A stretch of DNA of 64,000 nucleotides from SIG77 sp045589595 (GTDB lineage Bacteria; Verrucomicrobiota; Lentisphaeria; Victivallales; UBA1829). The stretch lies in the NCBI GenBank assembly GCA_045589595.1, contig JAZNPK010000039.1:1-64000 (forward strand), read 5' to 3'. The notes below the pieces were generated by a model. The model was not told the DNA's origin, did no database searches, and worked only from the letters and a program-made list of their open reading frames with translations. The translations under genes and the position numbers were made by a program. Below are positions 1 through 15,500 of the stretch, piece by piece (position 1 is the stretch's first letter; the number at the start of each line of letters is the position of its first letter).

Positions 1-530
1 CTGTTCGATGGTCAGAACGCCTTCCGCAAAGGTGATGGCGTAGTTGTCCGTCACATCCGCGCCGGTGGCATCGGTGATGACAGCGGAATCAGCGGCGATA
101 TCATAGCTGCCAACATCCGTTGCGACGGTGTTGAAGGTCCAGCTGTTGAGTGTATGACCTGCGACCTGACCCGCAAGTGTTGCATCCGTCAGCGTCTGTT
201 CCGCGCCGTTGTAGGTGACGGTGCGATCCGTTGCCGTGACGGTGACCGCCAACTGTTCGATGGTCAGGGTCGCGCCTTCGTAAGTGATGGCGTAGTTCGC
301 TGTCACATCCGCGCCGTTTGCATCGATGATGGCGGCATACACCGGCTTGATGTCGTTGTATGTTCCGGCATCGATGTATTTTTCAGCGAAGCTGTAGTTG
401 TCGAGGGTCTGACCTGCGATCAGACTTCCGGTGGTGACCGCCGCGCTGGTCAGGGTCTGTTCCGTGCCGTTGTATGTGACGGTGTGATCTTCCGCGCTGA
501 TGGTGATCGCGCGCTGATCGATGATCACAT
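1..530 (-). repeat. MBG/YDG-type domains of the giant protein
   Basis: Two adjacent units of about 80 residues each contain VTYNGTEQTLT or VTYNGAEQTLT, then ADVT-x-NYAIT and an LTIEQ ending. This is the pattern of the MBG/YDG family of immunoglobulin-like stalk domains found in large bacterial surface proteins. The second unit ends exactly at the window edge and more are likely to follow. Confidence 0.7.
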
Positions 531-3500
531 TCACATCACCGGCGAACTGATACAGACTTGCGGCTGCGGCAGTCAGTTCGTACGCTTTTCCGGTGGTGGC
601 ATTTTCCATGGCATCGTTGCCGACGGTCCAGGTCCAACCAAGATTTTCCACCGTGTCTTTGCTGATTTCAGTACCGGCGGCATTGACCACGGAGATGACG
701 ATGCTGCCCATGGTGTCGCCGTAGGTGATCGCTTCCGCAGTGACCACCACGCCTGTCAGACGGATGCCGAGGGTATTATCGGCAGTATTGGTTCCTTCCA
801 GATAGAGCATACCGCTGCCGGTGGTGCCGTCGCTGTTCACATTCACATCAGTGAAGGCGGTGTCAGCCACAGTCGCGCAGGGAGCTGCGACGCTGGATGC
901 CGTATTGGTCAGGCTGAGAGCCGCCATCGTTCCGGCAGTGTCGCTGCTGATTGCAGTATCTTCCGCCGTGAAGGTGCCATCCACAACCGTTTCCGCCGTG
1001 CTGCTCAGGACCTTGCTGCCGTTCTGCAGCGTCAGGTCTGTGTAAGTACCTGCCTGAACATTCTGCGTACCGGTTCCGTTGTAGGTCACATTGCCGAGCG
1101 CATCCGTGCCGTTTGCAACGGAGAGAGATCCGGTCAGGGCGAGTTCCGCACCGTTTGTGAGTGTTCCTGCGACCGTTACATCACCGGCGGCAGTCTTGGT
1201 GCCGGAGCCGGAGAGTGTCAGATCGTCATAGGACACACCTGCCACGATGTTCTGATCCGCACCGTTGTATGTGACATCACCTGCGCCGGAGGCGGCAGTG
1301 AAGGAGTTGTCCGCGCCGCTGAGCGTCAGTGCGCCGCTGTTGGTCAGTTCGCCGCCGTTGAAGTTGCCGGAGACGGTCAGGGCAGTGCCGGAACCGACAG
1401 CAGTGCTTTCCGCGGAGACATCGCCGGTGGCGGACTTGGTGCCGGAACCGGAGAGGGACAGCGCCTTGTAGGCGAATCCGGTCAGAACAGCCTGATCGCC
1501 ATTTCTGCCGTAAGTCACATTACCGGCATCGGTATGAGTTGCAGCCAGACCGGAGATGGCGTTGGTCTGCCCCAGCAGGGTGATGCTGCCGCTGTTGGCG
1601 AGGGTTGTGACGGCGAGGATGGCAGTGTCAAATGCCGCATCAGTTCCGGCTGCCACGGACAGGGTATCAGCCGTGATCGAAACGCCGGATGCAGTGGATT
1701 TGCCGCCGCCGGACAGTGTGAGCGTGCCGTAACTGACGCCGTAGATCTGCTGTCCGTCTGCCGCTGCACCGTATGTGACATTTCCTGCGCCAGTCTGGGT
1801 CACGGCGAAGACATTGTTCATGCCGTTCAGCGTAAGATCACCGGCGTTGGTGAGGGTCCCGCCTTCAAAGTCGCCGGACACGGTCAGATCCGCACCGGAA
1901 CCGATGGTCGTTGTTGTGGCGGTGACTTCTGCCGCTGTTGCGCCCGTTCCGTTGATGACCAGAGCGGTATAGGCGGCATCTGCGGCAACGGTCTGATCCG
2001 CACCGTCGTATGTCACATTACCGTAATTTGCAGGTGTTGTGGTGACAGTGAAGGAGCCGGATACCTGAATTTCACCGTTGTTGGCAAGTTCGCCCGCTGC
2101 CAGATCTTCTGCATCCAGCACGGCGCCGCTGTTGACGGTAAGCGCAGAAGCCTGAACCGTTCCCGCTGCAGCTGCGACATTGCCGCTGACGGTCAGCGTT
2201 TCATACGTCAAACCTGTATGGAGAGTTGAGCCGTCGTAGTAGTTCGTCTTTCCATTGAGGGTACCGGAGCCGCCGAGGGTGCCGTACACATCCACTGTTC
2301 CGCTGTTGGTGATGCCGGAGAGTGTCAGCGTGGACCCGGCGTTCACATACAGGGAGCCGTTGTTGACGGTATTGCTGAGCGTGAAGACACCATCGAACGC
2401 GGTCTTTCCACCGAGCGTCAGATAATTTGCACCGTCGATGGCGATGCCGGACGCATCGGAAAGCGTGAGATCGTTGGAGACGGACAGCGCACTTGTCAGC
2501 GTGATGGCTGTAATGCTGTCAGCAAATGTGATCACATTCTCCACCGTTTCCTGTCTGCCGAGATACCAGCCGTAACCGGTACCGGCGACTTCCACCGCTT
2601 CACGGAAACTGGTGAGACCGTCATCGCCAGTCACATCATTGGCAGTGGTGACGACCGTGGACGCGCGGTCCGCAAATGCTTTGTAAACGGCGCCGACTGT
2701 GGTGTAAGTCGAACCGAACGCCGTACCCTGCTGGTCTGCAGTCAGTTCAACTGCCGTATCACTTGCGTTTGTCTTGTTCGACCAGAGCATGGTAACGGTG
2801 CCGCCTTTTTCTGCAGCATATCCGACCTGCGTGATGCGCGCTCCTGTGACATCAGCCGTTGTGGTGTAGTAGGTGATATAGCTGCTTGCCATGTTTTCTA
2901 CCAGAGCATGTTCCGCCAGTTCGAGAACGGTCTTGCCGGGTTCGGTGGACACGGTCAGATCGGGCAGATCGTTGCCGTTGCTGTCCGCGGTATAACTCTT
3001 GAAGAGCTGACGATCCTGATCATCCAGCACGAAATTGCCGTTGGCATCCAGCTGTCCGGCAGTTGCACCGGAGAAGACATAGCTGCTGACGGAGTTGACA
3101 GCATTTACAGTTCCGCCGTCCGCGATCCGGATATCAGCAGCCAAAGCCGCTGTATCCGTAGCGTAGTTGTCCGCCACGATGGAGTTGACCAGATTCAGCG
3201 TACCTTTAGCCATATTGATACCGCCGATGTAAACACCCGTATTTCCGGCAACTGTGGTGTTGATCAGCGTGAGTTCGCCGGCGGCATCCTTGGAATAGGA
3301 GATGGCACCTGCGGAATAGCCGGGCCAGGATGCTGTTTCGTCGGTCTTTGTGCAGTTGGCAATATTTCCGCTGACGGTACAGTTGATCATAACGACTTTT
3401 GCATTGCCGTTGATGTTGATACCGCCGCCCTTGTCCGACACAGAAGTATTGTTGACGATGGACACGTTCTTCAGGACCGCATCGCTGCTGATGTCAATAC

Positions 3501-6500
3501 CGCCGCCATTGCTGTTTGCCTTGTTGTTGCTGATCGTTACATTTTCGATCAGGTCGAACGTACCGTACAATGCACCGCCGTGGCTTGTTGCCGTGTTGTT
3601 GGTGAATGTACTGTTGCGGATCGTGCCTGCCGCCTTCAATGTGACCGCCCCGCCGTTCTTGGCAGAGGAGTTGGAGACGGAGATGCCGTCCAACAGCGTT
3701 GATGTCGCGCAGGAAACGATGGCACCGCCCGTCAGATCCGTCATGGTGACATTGCGGAGGATCAGATTTGTGGCATTGGCGCCCTTGTCCACCAGGATGG
3801 CACCGCCTGTGATGAGACCGATGGTGTATTGACCGGTGGCAGTACCGCCGGTAATGGATACATTTTCCATGGTCAGGTCAGTTTCAAAGTTGAGGATCAC
3901 AGAGCCGCTGGTGGCGTAAGGATTATTTTCATCCTTTGCCGTGACTTCCGCAGAAACATCGCCGCCTGCCAGATCCATATTGGTGAGCGTGACATCAAAG
4001 TTGCCGTATTTTGCAGCACCGAGAGTGGTTCCGACGCAGTAGCGGTCATTCAACTTGAAGACACGGCTGTCTGCGGCGGCTTTGATGGAGATCCTGCCGT
4101 CGTCCACGGTACCGTCGATGGTGACGTCGCCGGTGATGAGGATCTGATCGACCAACTGGATCACATTGCCCGCATCCAGAATGGAGCTGTCGAAGGTGAC
4201 ATTTCCATTGATGGTCATGGCGTATTCCACAGCTTCCCGCAGAGTGATGGCATCATCAAAGGGATTGATCACTGCGGCATCATCCAGCGAGTTGACCACA
4301 GTTCCCTGAACGAGTCCCAGTGCGTGGGAACCGGTATTGAAGAGTTCCATATACGCAGTGCGGCTGACGCCGTTCAGACCGCTGCTGATGACAGCGCCAT
4401 CGTAGACCGTGGTCTTTCCGTTACTTTCGGCAACCGAGAAGGTCAGACCGAATGTTCCGGTGGTATCCGTGCTGTCGAAGGTGATAGTCTCCGGCAGGGA
4501 AACGGTGTCGGAAATGTACAGGAGAGAGGCAGCCGGAACGACCGTTTCCATTGCGGCACAGATGATATTGGCGTCTGCATCGGCAGTCCATTTTCCGGCA
4601 GCTTTGTCGTAGTAATAGAAGACCGACGGCTTCAGTTCGGAAGTGCGGGAGAGATAACCCACGAGCGTACCGTTGGCTGCAGCATCGCTGTTGCCGTCCA
4701 GTGCGATCGTCCAACTGCCGTTTCCGTTCTGCGTCAGGGTATTGGTGCCGAAGACGCTTTCGTAAGTGGCGTTGTAGAGGTTGGTGTCATCTGCTTTGGC
4801 GTAAGTTCCGGTGACATCGTCCAGCACGAAGTCATCACTGGCAGTGGGTTTCGCAGAGCTGACCACGCTGTATTTTGCAGTCATGAACAGATTTTTGACA
4901 TCGCCGATCACGATGGAGTTGAGCAGATGGATCGCATGACTCGGACATTCCACACCGTCTTTGGTCACAACGGATGCGTTTACGGTGTTGTTGATGGCAC
5001 CTGCTGCTGCAGGACCGTCATTGGCAGCAATGGTACAGTTGATGATGTTCAGCGGCAAAGGCGTCTGGGCACCGACTGCGATGGCATTGCCTCGTCCATG
5101 CGTTGCATTAAGCACCTTGTTTCCGCTGAACGTGCTGTTCTGGAAGTAGGATGCACCGTAATATCCGACATAGTTGTGAGAGATAAAACAGCCTTCATAA
5201 ACGCCGCCGCCATTTGTGCCGGCAGTATTGTTGATGATGGAACAGTCGATCAGGACCAGTCTTGAATTGCCCAGGTGGTAGATCCCGCCGCCATTATTTG
5301 CGTAGGAATCTTTGACTGTGACATTTTCCAGAATACCGTTCCCGTAGTATGCACCGCCAGAACCATTTTCCAGATAACCGCCGCTGATGATCATATTGGA
5401 GAGTCCGGAACGACTCCATTTCGGATCTATTTCAGAGAAGTTGAATACCCGGTGCGTACTGACTGTCAGGGTGTCGTCTGCGACCCATTCGGCATACGTT
5501 ACCGGCACTTTGACTTCGATCATGCCCTGATCCGTACCGTTGTAAGTGAGTTTGCCGTCGATCCTCACATCATCTGTCTGCCACAGACCGAGTTCTTTGC
5601 CCATGGTCAGGACAATGACTTTGTTCGCAGACCAGTCAACCGCATCGGAGAAGGTGATATTGACTTTGCCGCCCACCGATGTGGCGTATGCCATAGCATC
5701 GCGCAGCGTCACCACATCATCGAAGGGATTGATCCCGTCTTCCGTGGTGTTGACCACCAGATTCGCATCGCCGCTCAGCACCGGTGTCAGTGCGTAGGCA
5801 CCAACATTGAATGCCGCCATCGTCAGAGTACGGCTGATACCGTTTTCTGCCGTGGTGTAGAGCGTGACTGCGGTGTCATAGGTGATCAGAGCCGCAGTTT
5901 CGTCATCAGTGGCAGTTCTGGAGAGACCGAGACCCGCTTTCGTGGGTGCAGCCGTAGCCACGCTCTTGCCGGTCTGGGCATCGTACCACGTGAGACCGTA
6001 TGCCGTACTCTGCATCACATAGTAGGTGTTTTCCACGATGTTGCCGGCGGTCGTCTTTACGATCATACCGATCAGCGCACCGGCAGCCGCTGCGGATCCG
6101 GTGGCACTGATGGCAATGGACTGATCCTGCCATTTCCAGGTATTGCCGTTACCGTCGCTCAGGACCGCACCTGTGGTATCGGTGAGATCCCGTTCGGCAG
6201 ACAGTGTGAGTACGGGTGTGTCCGTGCCGAAAACATCGGTCATGGTCTGTCCGGTCACATTGTACTGATCAATGACAAGTGTGCCGTTGATATCGTTGCT
6301 GAGAATGTTGTTCCACGCATAGATGAAGGTATTGTCTTTTGTGGAGTCGCGTCCGATATCGTAGATCGTGGTTGCTTTTGCCGTATCGCCGTCATGCGTA
6401 CCGGCAATGATGTTGTTCAACAGATAAAGATGGGCGTGGTAGTCAGCGGCAGGGTTGTTGCTGTTGTTGAGTGCCACATAGAACGTGTTGAACTCCGCTC

Positions 6501-9500
6501 CGGTTCCGGTATATGCCGTATCTGCGATCGTCGTATTGATGACGGATGCCACAAACTTCTTGTTCGTATCCGAATTCGTTATGTTGGAATTGAAATAGAA
6601 GCCGTACGCGCCTTGCACATCATTGCTGAGGAAGGTGCTGTCGGAAATATACGCATTGCCGCGGAGCAGCGTGACAATGGAGGACGTGAAGGTGTTGTTC
6701 ACAACCGTGGCATGATCCAGCTGGAACATATCCCTGCTGCTGTACGGCTGGACACATTCATACAGGGATTTTGCGGTGTTGTTTTCTGCCAGCAGACCGG
6801 AAACATAGTACTGGGCGCCGTATCTGCCCACAAACATACCGTGCGTCAGATTGCTGTCTTTGATCGTGATGCCGGAAAGATAATACCTGGTATGATCGCC
6901 GCCGGTCAGCAAACGATAACCGGTCTGGTTGATGAATTCCACATTCGTCAGATTGACTGTGGTGCTGTGACGGTTGGCAATTGCCACTGCACCGTCTGCG
7001 CCCAGCTGAACATTGTCACGGAACACGGAGTTCGTGATATTGACGCTGCCGCCGCTTTTGCCGAGAAGAATGACGCCGCCGCCGTCCGTTGCACCGGTCG
7101 CATGAACGATGAAACAGCGTTCAAAACTGGTGTTATCCGCAGTCAGGTGACCGCCGTAGATATGGATCAGACCGCCGCCGTAACTGTAGCCCTTATCGGG
7201 GAGACCGGTGATACCGTATGTGGCGGTATCTCTCGCATAGGACGTGTCATCGCCTTTATAAAGGGTGCCGTCTGCATTGGAGGCGGAACCGTAAAGGCTG
7301 ATGTTCTTCAGCGTGAGATAAGCGTTTTCTTTCACTTCAAAGATACGGCCCACATTCTTGAGCGTTTTGTTGGAGGCGGAAAGGTCAATGATGATATCTT
7401 TTTCGCCGTCGCCGTCCACATCACCGTCAATGATCAGGTTGGTTCCTGCCTTGATGTAGAAGCCGGAACCGCCGGAACTGTTATCATCCCGCAAGGTCAC
7501 CTGGATCCGGTTTTTGCCATCCGTTTTGAGCTGGGCGGAGAAGGTGATGGTCGGCGTCGTTGCTGTGGCAAGCGTCATGCCGTAGGTGATGGCTTCACGC
7601 AGACTGATGAGTTTGTCAAAGGGATTCAGTACATCCAGATGCGTGGTGACCTGCAGATCCTGCGTTTCGGGCTGAACGGTCGCACCGGTCACATTCGGCG
7701 TACGGGCGGCATCGCCCAGTGCCGTTGTCACAACGGTCGCCGTATTGGCAAGTGCCGTCAGCGCGGCGTCGTTACCCAGTTTGTACCAGGTTCCGGCTGC
7801 ATTCTTGTAGAACACACCCAGTTTGTCAACCGCGCCTTTTTCCAGAATGGTTGAAATGTCATAAGCCGTTTCAACGGGCGTGTACAGCAGCGCCACATTG
7901 TTGGGGTCTCTTGTCAGCAGCGTGGTTCCGTGCCGGATGCCGTCCACATAGAAGATCTCCGGCGTATCCGTCATGAAGACTGTCGTCGGATCTGTGACCT
8001 GGATGTTGGTGCTGCCCATCGTCACGCCGGTGGCAGAACCGAGAATGGTGTATGCCGCCTGGAGATTTGATGCGTTTACCCCGACGATGTCGCCATCGGT
8101 ATTACCCAGCAGAATGCTGTTCAGGATCCGGACAGGCTGATCCGTTGCAAGCGTAACATTGAGTCCCATACTGTCGTTGTAAGCGATGGTGGAGTTGAGG
8201 ATCATCAACTGGGTCGGTATCGCTTTGGTTTGGACCAATGCGATCATTGCAGCAAAACCGGAGTTGTTCGTGATGGATACATTGTTCAGCAGTACGCTGG
8301 TACAGTAATTGGTACTGCTCGTATTAACATTCAAATTGAGCAGATTGTATTTTTCATTGCCGGTATTCTTGTAGATCGATACTTTATCCAGCACCAGCGT
8401 TACCGCAGGACATACCGAATTTTCGACACTGATCAAATGAACACCGGGTACAGTATTGTTGTAGAGCGCCACATTCTTCAGCACAGCATTGCCGCGCACT
8501 GAAATAAAGCCTGCAGCACTGTCGTGGAAGGATACATTTTCCATCGTGAACATCCTGGTGTTCACAGCGTCCGTATAACAGAGCCCTTCCTGGATCGCGT
8601 AACCGCCGGTCACATTGCTGATTTCCAGATTTCTGACATTCAGCTTGTATGTGACATAACTCTGTTCACTGTTGTTAATGTACATGGCGGACCCGTCTTT
8701 CGCTTTCGCATCGGAAAGTGAAATATTTTCCAGAGAGAGCGTTATTGAATGAGAATAATCGCTCGGTGCGATCATCTGGAGCGCACCGCCGTTGCTGTTA
8801 ATGATCCGGTCCACATTGGAAACGGCAGAAACATCACCGCCCCGCAGATCGAGATTTTTCAGCGTGATGGTCTGGGGGGAACCAGACAAGCTGATGCTGC
8901 TGACGGTCATAACACGGTGCTGGGACGCTGTCTGCAATGTGTCTGCCTGCGCTTCAGCATAGGTCACCGGAACTTTGATGATGATGCAGCCGCCGTCTGC
9001 CCGGGTACCGTCAATGGTCATGGAGTTGGTGACAAGATACTGCTGTTCCGCAATGACTGTGGTCAGCGACTGATCAAAGGTAATGGTATTGCCTTCATTT
9101 CCGGCGTAACCGATGGCTTCGCGGAGAGAAACTTTACCATCGAAGTAATTGACCACATCGTTTCCGGTGTTCACTACCAGAGACGGCGTATCAAGTTTTG
9201 CATCGGCTTTCGGCAGATTGGTGAGAACCGCAGCTGCACCCGCAGTGTACCGGGTCAGTGTCAGCGGATCGGTGGTGCCGTAGGCGTCCGTCAGGATCAT
9301 ACTTGCGTCAAAGGTCCCGCCGCCGTTGTTGATGTCCACCCAGTCGGAACTGCCCGCCTGTTTCAGGAACACGGTCCCTGTGGTTTTATCGTATGCCGTA
9401 AGCGCACCGTTTACAATGGCGATACTCATATTCGTACCGTCATTGAGTTTTGCAAGGTGGAACGGCGTAAAGGTATTGGCATCCAGCGTGTAATGGGTGC

Positions 9501-12500
9501 CGGCGATCAGCGTTTCCATTCCGTAAATCGAGTACAGATCCGGCGGCGTCATGCAATTTTCCGTTGTGATCATTGCAGCGTCCGAAATGTTCTGATACAG
9601 AGAATTGTACAGCTTGACTTTGACTGTCACATCGGTGTTTTTTACGACAACATCCAGACCGCGCATTTCTGCATGTCCCATCAGGACCGAGTTTGCGACC
9701 ACGGCGTTTACGCCGTTTCTGAACGCGATATGATTATGCACGCCGTTATAGCCTTTGGTGAATGAGAAATCCGAATTGAGGATCGTAACATCGCCGCCGG
9801 TAAAGACGAAACGCGCATCATATACGGCGGCGTAATTGTTGATCGCACTCACCCGGTTCATCAGGAGTGTACCGTTATTGTGGTAAATGAATGCACCTCT
9901 GGTGATCCGGTGACCCACGAATGTCAGGTTGTCCAGAACCACATCCGATTTTGCGAACTGGAGAACCCCGTAGTCGTCCCGCGGCGCATCGATATAGTTG
10001 TCACCGATCACAGAATTCCGGATTGATACAGTCGCTTCATTCACCAAAACGGTAGAGTAGGTATATTTTTTGCTGCCGTTCTGATAGATCAGTGAATCTG
10101 TGAAATCCAGTTCCGAGCCGATGTTCATATAAATCGCCGCGCCGCTGCCTGCTTCGAGGCTGGCATTGAGCATGAACCGGCTGTTGTTCCGGACCGTCAG
10201 AACAGTACCTGTCTCTGCGTACACACCGCCGCCGTGCATTGCCGCACCCTTCTGTACGGTCGTGCCGTCCAGGATCAGTTCCGAACCGGAACCGGCGACA
10301 TAGATCACAGCGCCTTTTCCATCCACGAGATAACCGCCGGAGAGCGTCAGACCTTCCAGCGTGACCGTGATGTTTTCGCCGTCGATGGTCATGACGCGGT
10401 AGGTGCTGCCGGAAGTATTTGTCTCCGCTTTGAACGAGGCGATACCGTTGGATTCCACCGTGATATCAATGACTTTGCCGGTGTTGTTCTGAATGTGAAC
10501 ACTGTCCGTCAGTTTGATATCCGATTTCAGCGTGATGGTGTTGGTATCCGCGCTGAATACTGTGGTGTCGAAGGTGACCGCGGTGCCGCTGCCGAACAGA
10601 ATACTGTATGCAATGGCATCCCGGAGCGAAACTTTACCGTCGAACATATTGCTTATATCATCAGCTGTTTGGACAACAGTTCCGGGGATATCTGTGAGCA
10701 ATGTTGCACCGGCTGCGTTGTTTGCGGCAGTGGTGCGGTCATTGCCCATCTGATCGGTGGAGATGACCGTTGCGCTGTCAGCAAGATCCGTCAGTGCAGT
10801 ACCATCGCCGCCCATCAGATACCAGGAGCCATTCACCTGATAATAGATGTTGGAGTAAATGTTCAAAGCGGTATTGCCGTAAGTCCCTTCTTTAATTTTG
10901 AGAAATTCGACACCTTCGATGAATGTTTCAAAGGCAGTGGAAGTAACCGCAGACGCGATGGGATTTTCCCCGGCTGCCGTGAACAGGAACGCCTGATTGA
11001 CGCCGTTGACTTCAAATCTGCCCACCGGCATGGTTGCAAGATAAACCTGTTCAAAGGGCGTCTTGCCGTTGGCATCTGCCAACTGTTTGTTGGTGGCGCT
11101 GAACGTGGAGATCTCGGTCGCCGTACCGTCAGCAGCGTAAAGCTTCAGCGTTCCTTCTCTGGTCCCGAATACCGTATATTCCATATTCAACCGGTAAACA
11201 GATTCGATCTGAAGGTCTGTCTTGTTGCCGAGGAATACGCTGTTGAGAATATTGGCTCTGACTCTGTGACTGGGTTTCAGGAATGTCGTTTCAGAGTTAT
11301 CCGGCAGATACAAGCCGATACTGTCGGCATTGCCCGCAACAGTGGTGTTGATGATATATATGCTGCCTTTTTCCTGCTGGAGCATTGCCTTGTAACCGGT
11401 ATTGTTCAGGATCGATACATTGTACAGCATGATATTGGAGTAGGACTGATCGCCAGTGACAGATTCGTTGGTGGAGTAGCGTTTACCGTAAAAGTCGCCT
11501 GTAAAGAACCAAAGCAGAGGATCTGCGTCAGTACTTGCTGTATTATTGACGAAAGATGAATTCCGCAGTATCAGATCTTCCGCTTCACCAAATTTTCCCG
11601 CACTGGTGACCAGCAATATACCGGTATTGTTTTCAAACAGCAGATTGTCCAGAACATGATGACCGCCATAAAGGAGCAGACCGCCATTGATGTTGTTCCG
11701 GAATGTGGTATTTTCAATGGTGATGTAACAACGGCTGTTGGACATACCGGTCGCCGAGTCATAGTTCGGGGTGTGATTCAAATAGTACGTACCGGTACTG
11801 ATGACACCGCCGCTCTGCTGTGCAACATAATTTTCAGAAACATTGTTTTCAAAAATACTGTCACGGATCGTCAGGCTGCTCAGCGGATAATTGGACGGTC
11901 TGAACCCGATGGCAGAACCCTCCATGGCGTAAGTATCAGAAATCGTGACATGATCCAGAATCAAAGGCACGACTTTTGTGTGTTCGCCGCAGTTCATAAG
12001 GTAGATCGCACCACCCAGATTCGCATCTGAATCAGTACTGCTGGCGGCTTTTGTCGCAGTTTCCGGATTACCGCCCTGAATGGTCAGATTGGTCAGTGTG
12101 ACGACCTGATTTACATCCCAACAGTTGACCACCATAAATACACGGCTGTCGGTAGCGTTATCTTTTGCCTGTTCATGGGCTTCCGTTCCGGTCTTACCCG
12201 CTGCTTCTGCTTCCGCGAGCGCTTCACCGTATGTTTTTGTGACTTTGATCACCACATTTTCCAGACCTTCGCGGCTGCCGTCAATGGTCAAACCGGAGTT
12301 GATGAAGAACTGGCGGTCCGTAACGACCGTATCCACATCGGCGCTGAAATTGACCGTCCGGTCAGTGGCAGACGTATCTCCGGCATAACCGATGGCTTCA
12401 CGCAGACTGATCTTTCCGTCAAAGTAATTGATCACATCTTCACCGGTAGTCACCAGAGTAACATCGGAAACGGTTTTCGTATCTGCGATCTTGTTGGTCA

Positions 12501-15500
12501 GCGAAAGCAGTTCGGTTGCATTCAGAGTCACCGCACCGGCAGTCTGAATACCCGTACCGCGGTTGTTGCCGTAAAAGTCTTTGGAAATGATCCAGTCCGC
12601 ATTTGCCGTGGCATCAAACACCACATCTTTCGTACCGTTCACATGTTTCCAGGTATTGTCACTCTGACGAACGAATACATTCCGGGTTGCCGGATCGTAA
12701 GCAACCAATGCCCCGGCTGCACCTGCAGCACCGAATGTCCGCAGATCGGTATCGGCGTAAGTGCTGATCGTATAATCATTCAACAGAGGAATATCTGCAG
12801 GCAGAATAAAATGGGTGTTCGCTTCCGTTGAATTGAATACCATCCTGGCTTCCGATACATGGATATTGTTTTCCATGGTCTGGTTCGCCATATTCATACG
12901 GGTGAAAACATTGTTGCAGAATACGAATTTTTCAGACCCGGCACTTCCACTCCTGGTATGACTCAAGTTCATGCCGCTGACTCCCCCGTAAAAGTCATTG
13001 CCAATGAAAATATTATTTGCGAGGATGGCACTTCCCTCTGTCTTGAATATTTCCCCGTATGCAACATTTCCGTGAGAACCACCGGCAACAGTGGAATTCA
13101 AAACGACAAGCCGTTCCAATGCACTCAGACTCAAAGTAGCACCGTAGTTGCCTAACGCATTGGTGAAGGATGAGTTGATCACCGTTACATTTTTACAGTT
13201 AGCATTAAGAGCATGGTAAATCTGCCATGGGGATGCGGATGTGTTTGAAATACTGACGCGCTCCACCAAAAGGTTCATGTCTGCACCTTTGGCATTGAAA
13301 AAGCCATAACTCCAGGAAGACTGGAAGTTATCGAAAAACATCGTGTTTTTGACAGTCGCTTCCGTCGTAGTGCCGGAACTCAAACTTTCCATATACAGAA
13401 TGTTCTGGGTCTTCGCCGTACCGTTGTTCAGGAACAGCGCGCCGTCAACACTGACCTGCGTTGAGGCGGTATAAAGACCGGCACCGTGGCTTTCGGTGGT
13501 ATCGCTGCCGCCGTTCAGATAGAACTGGACCTTCTGCACATCCAGAATGGTATCAGCGTCTGCGTACACACCGCCGCCCTTGACCGCCGCACCCTTCTGA
13601 ACGATGCTGTTCAGCAGATGCAGTTCCGCGCCGTCTCCCGTCACAGAGATCGCACCGCCGTTGTCTGCTACGAGATAACCGCCCGTCAGCGTGAAGCCGT
13701 CAATGGTCACAGCAATACCGTCACCTGCGATGGTGAACAAACGGTATGTGGAGGGTGTCTTATTCAGAGCCTTGTTGCCGCTCATACCCGGTGTCGCCAC
13801 CGTGATCTCAATGACTTTGCCCGTATTGTTTCTGATCTGGAGCGAAGAATTGATATCCAGCGTGGAATTCAGCGTGATCACATTGGTATCTGCGCTGAAT
13901 ACCGTGGTATCAAAGGTGATCACGCCGCCCAGTGCCGCATTTGCCGCTGCATAAAGAATGGCTTCACGCAGACTGATCTTACCGTCATAGTAATTGATCA
14001 TATCTTCAGCGGTGGTCACGACAAGACTCTGTGTTTCCGGCAGAACATTGGCTGCCCCGGCTGCATTATCCTGAGCAGTCGCGCCGCGGTCATTGCCCAG
14101 CAGGTCTTTGGTAATGGTAACAGCTTTCGTGGGCAGAGCGGATACTGCGTTACCGTCCATTCCGTACCATACATCGCCCAGCTGATAATACAGCGCTGTT
14201 CGGATGTTGTACACATTCGTGAAGTCTTTTGTCGAAGTTGCATCTGTTGTGAGCAGACCGGTGACACTGACCCCTTCCCGCACGGTTTCGTATGCCGTGA
14301 GCAGGGTGTTCAGCGCCGGGGAATTATCCACAGTACGCAGCGCGGCATGCTGGATCCCGTTCACTGTCCGGTAATGAAGGTCGGTAAGGAAGACCTGTTC
14401 AACAGGCGTTTTGCCGTCCAGATCTTCCAACTGGGTATTGGTCGTGCTGAAATAAGTGTCGGGATCAATGGTTGTGGCAGTTTCCGCAGCGTAAAGCTTC
14501 ATTGCACCCTCGGCGGTGCCGTAAAGCGTATATTCCATATCAAAGGAGTGGACTTTTTCGATCCTGATATCCACGCCGTTGCCCAGAATAATGCTGTTGA
14601 GGATCTGCACTTCCGGATGCTGACTGTAATGATAATATGTCACATTGTTTCCGCCCAGGAACAAACCGTTGGCGGAAGTGTTGTTGACAATGGTGGTGTT
14701 GAGAATGTTCAGTCTGCCGAAATCCATACTGATGACATTGCTGTAACCGGTATTGCCGTAAATGAACGCATTGTTGATGGTCAGACCGATAAATGACACT
14801 TCCGGCAACGCATAATTATCTTTCATCGCGAAAGTCTTGTTGTTGGCTGTGAGATAGAACAGACTGCCTTGCGCCGCCGTATTGTTATTGTTGATGGCGG
14901 TAATGTTGCTCAATGTAATATCGATCGTGGTACTGCCGTGAACATCAGTTGACCGTCCGTACAGCAGGTAGCCGGTATTGTTTTCAAAGAGCAGATTGTC
15001 CGCAACCATTTTCCCGGCACTGAAAGCGATCGCGCCATTCTTATTACCGCGGAAAATCGTATCGGTCATCGTGAGCAGGATCTTGGAACTGGATTCAGCA
15101 AAGTTATCCGCATATTCGGAATAGGAAGCAGCTCTGCCTCTGTAAGAATAGAAGACATAACCGGATTTGGTCGCATTGTTTTCAAACACGCTGTTCCGGA
15201 CTGTGATCTCCATTGCCGGATAGTAGATATCCGTTACGGCAAAAGCGGCTCCGTATGTCGCATAGGAGTCACTGACCGTGATTCCGTCCATGACCAGATC
15301 GTTTTTGTAGTTGGCAGCTCTGTCTGCAATGAGCAAGATCGCCCCGCCCCGTCCGGCAGTCTGCTCATGAAAATCCGTTGATGTGGCAACGGCAGATACG
15401 GGATTACCGCCCTGGATGGTCAGATTCTGCAGCGTCACTGTCGTATCCATGTTGTTTTTGCTTATCCAGCCGTTGGCGATCAGGAACACGCGGCTGTCAG

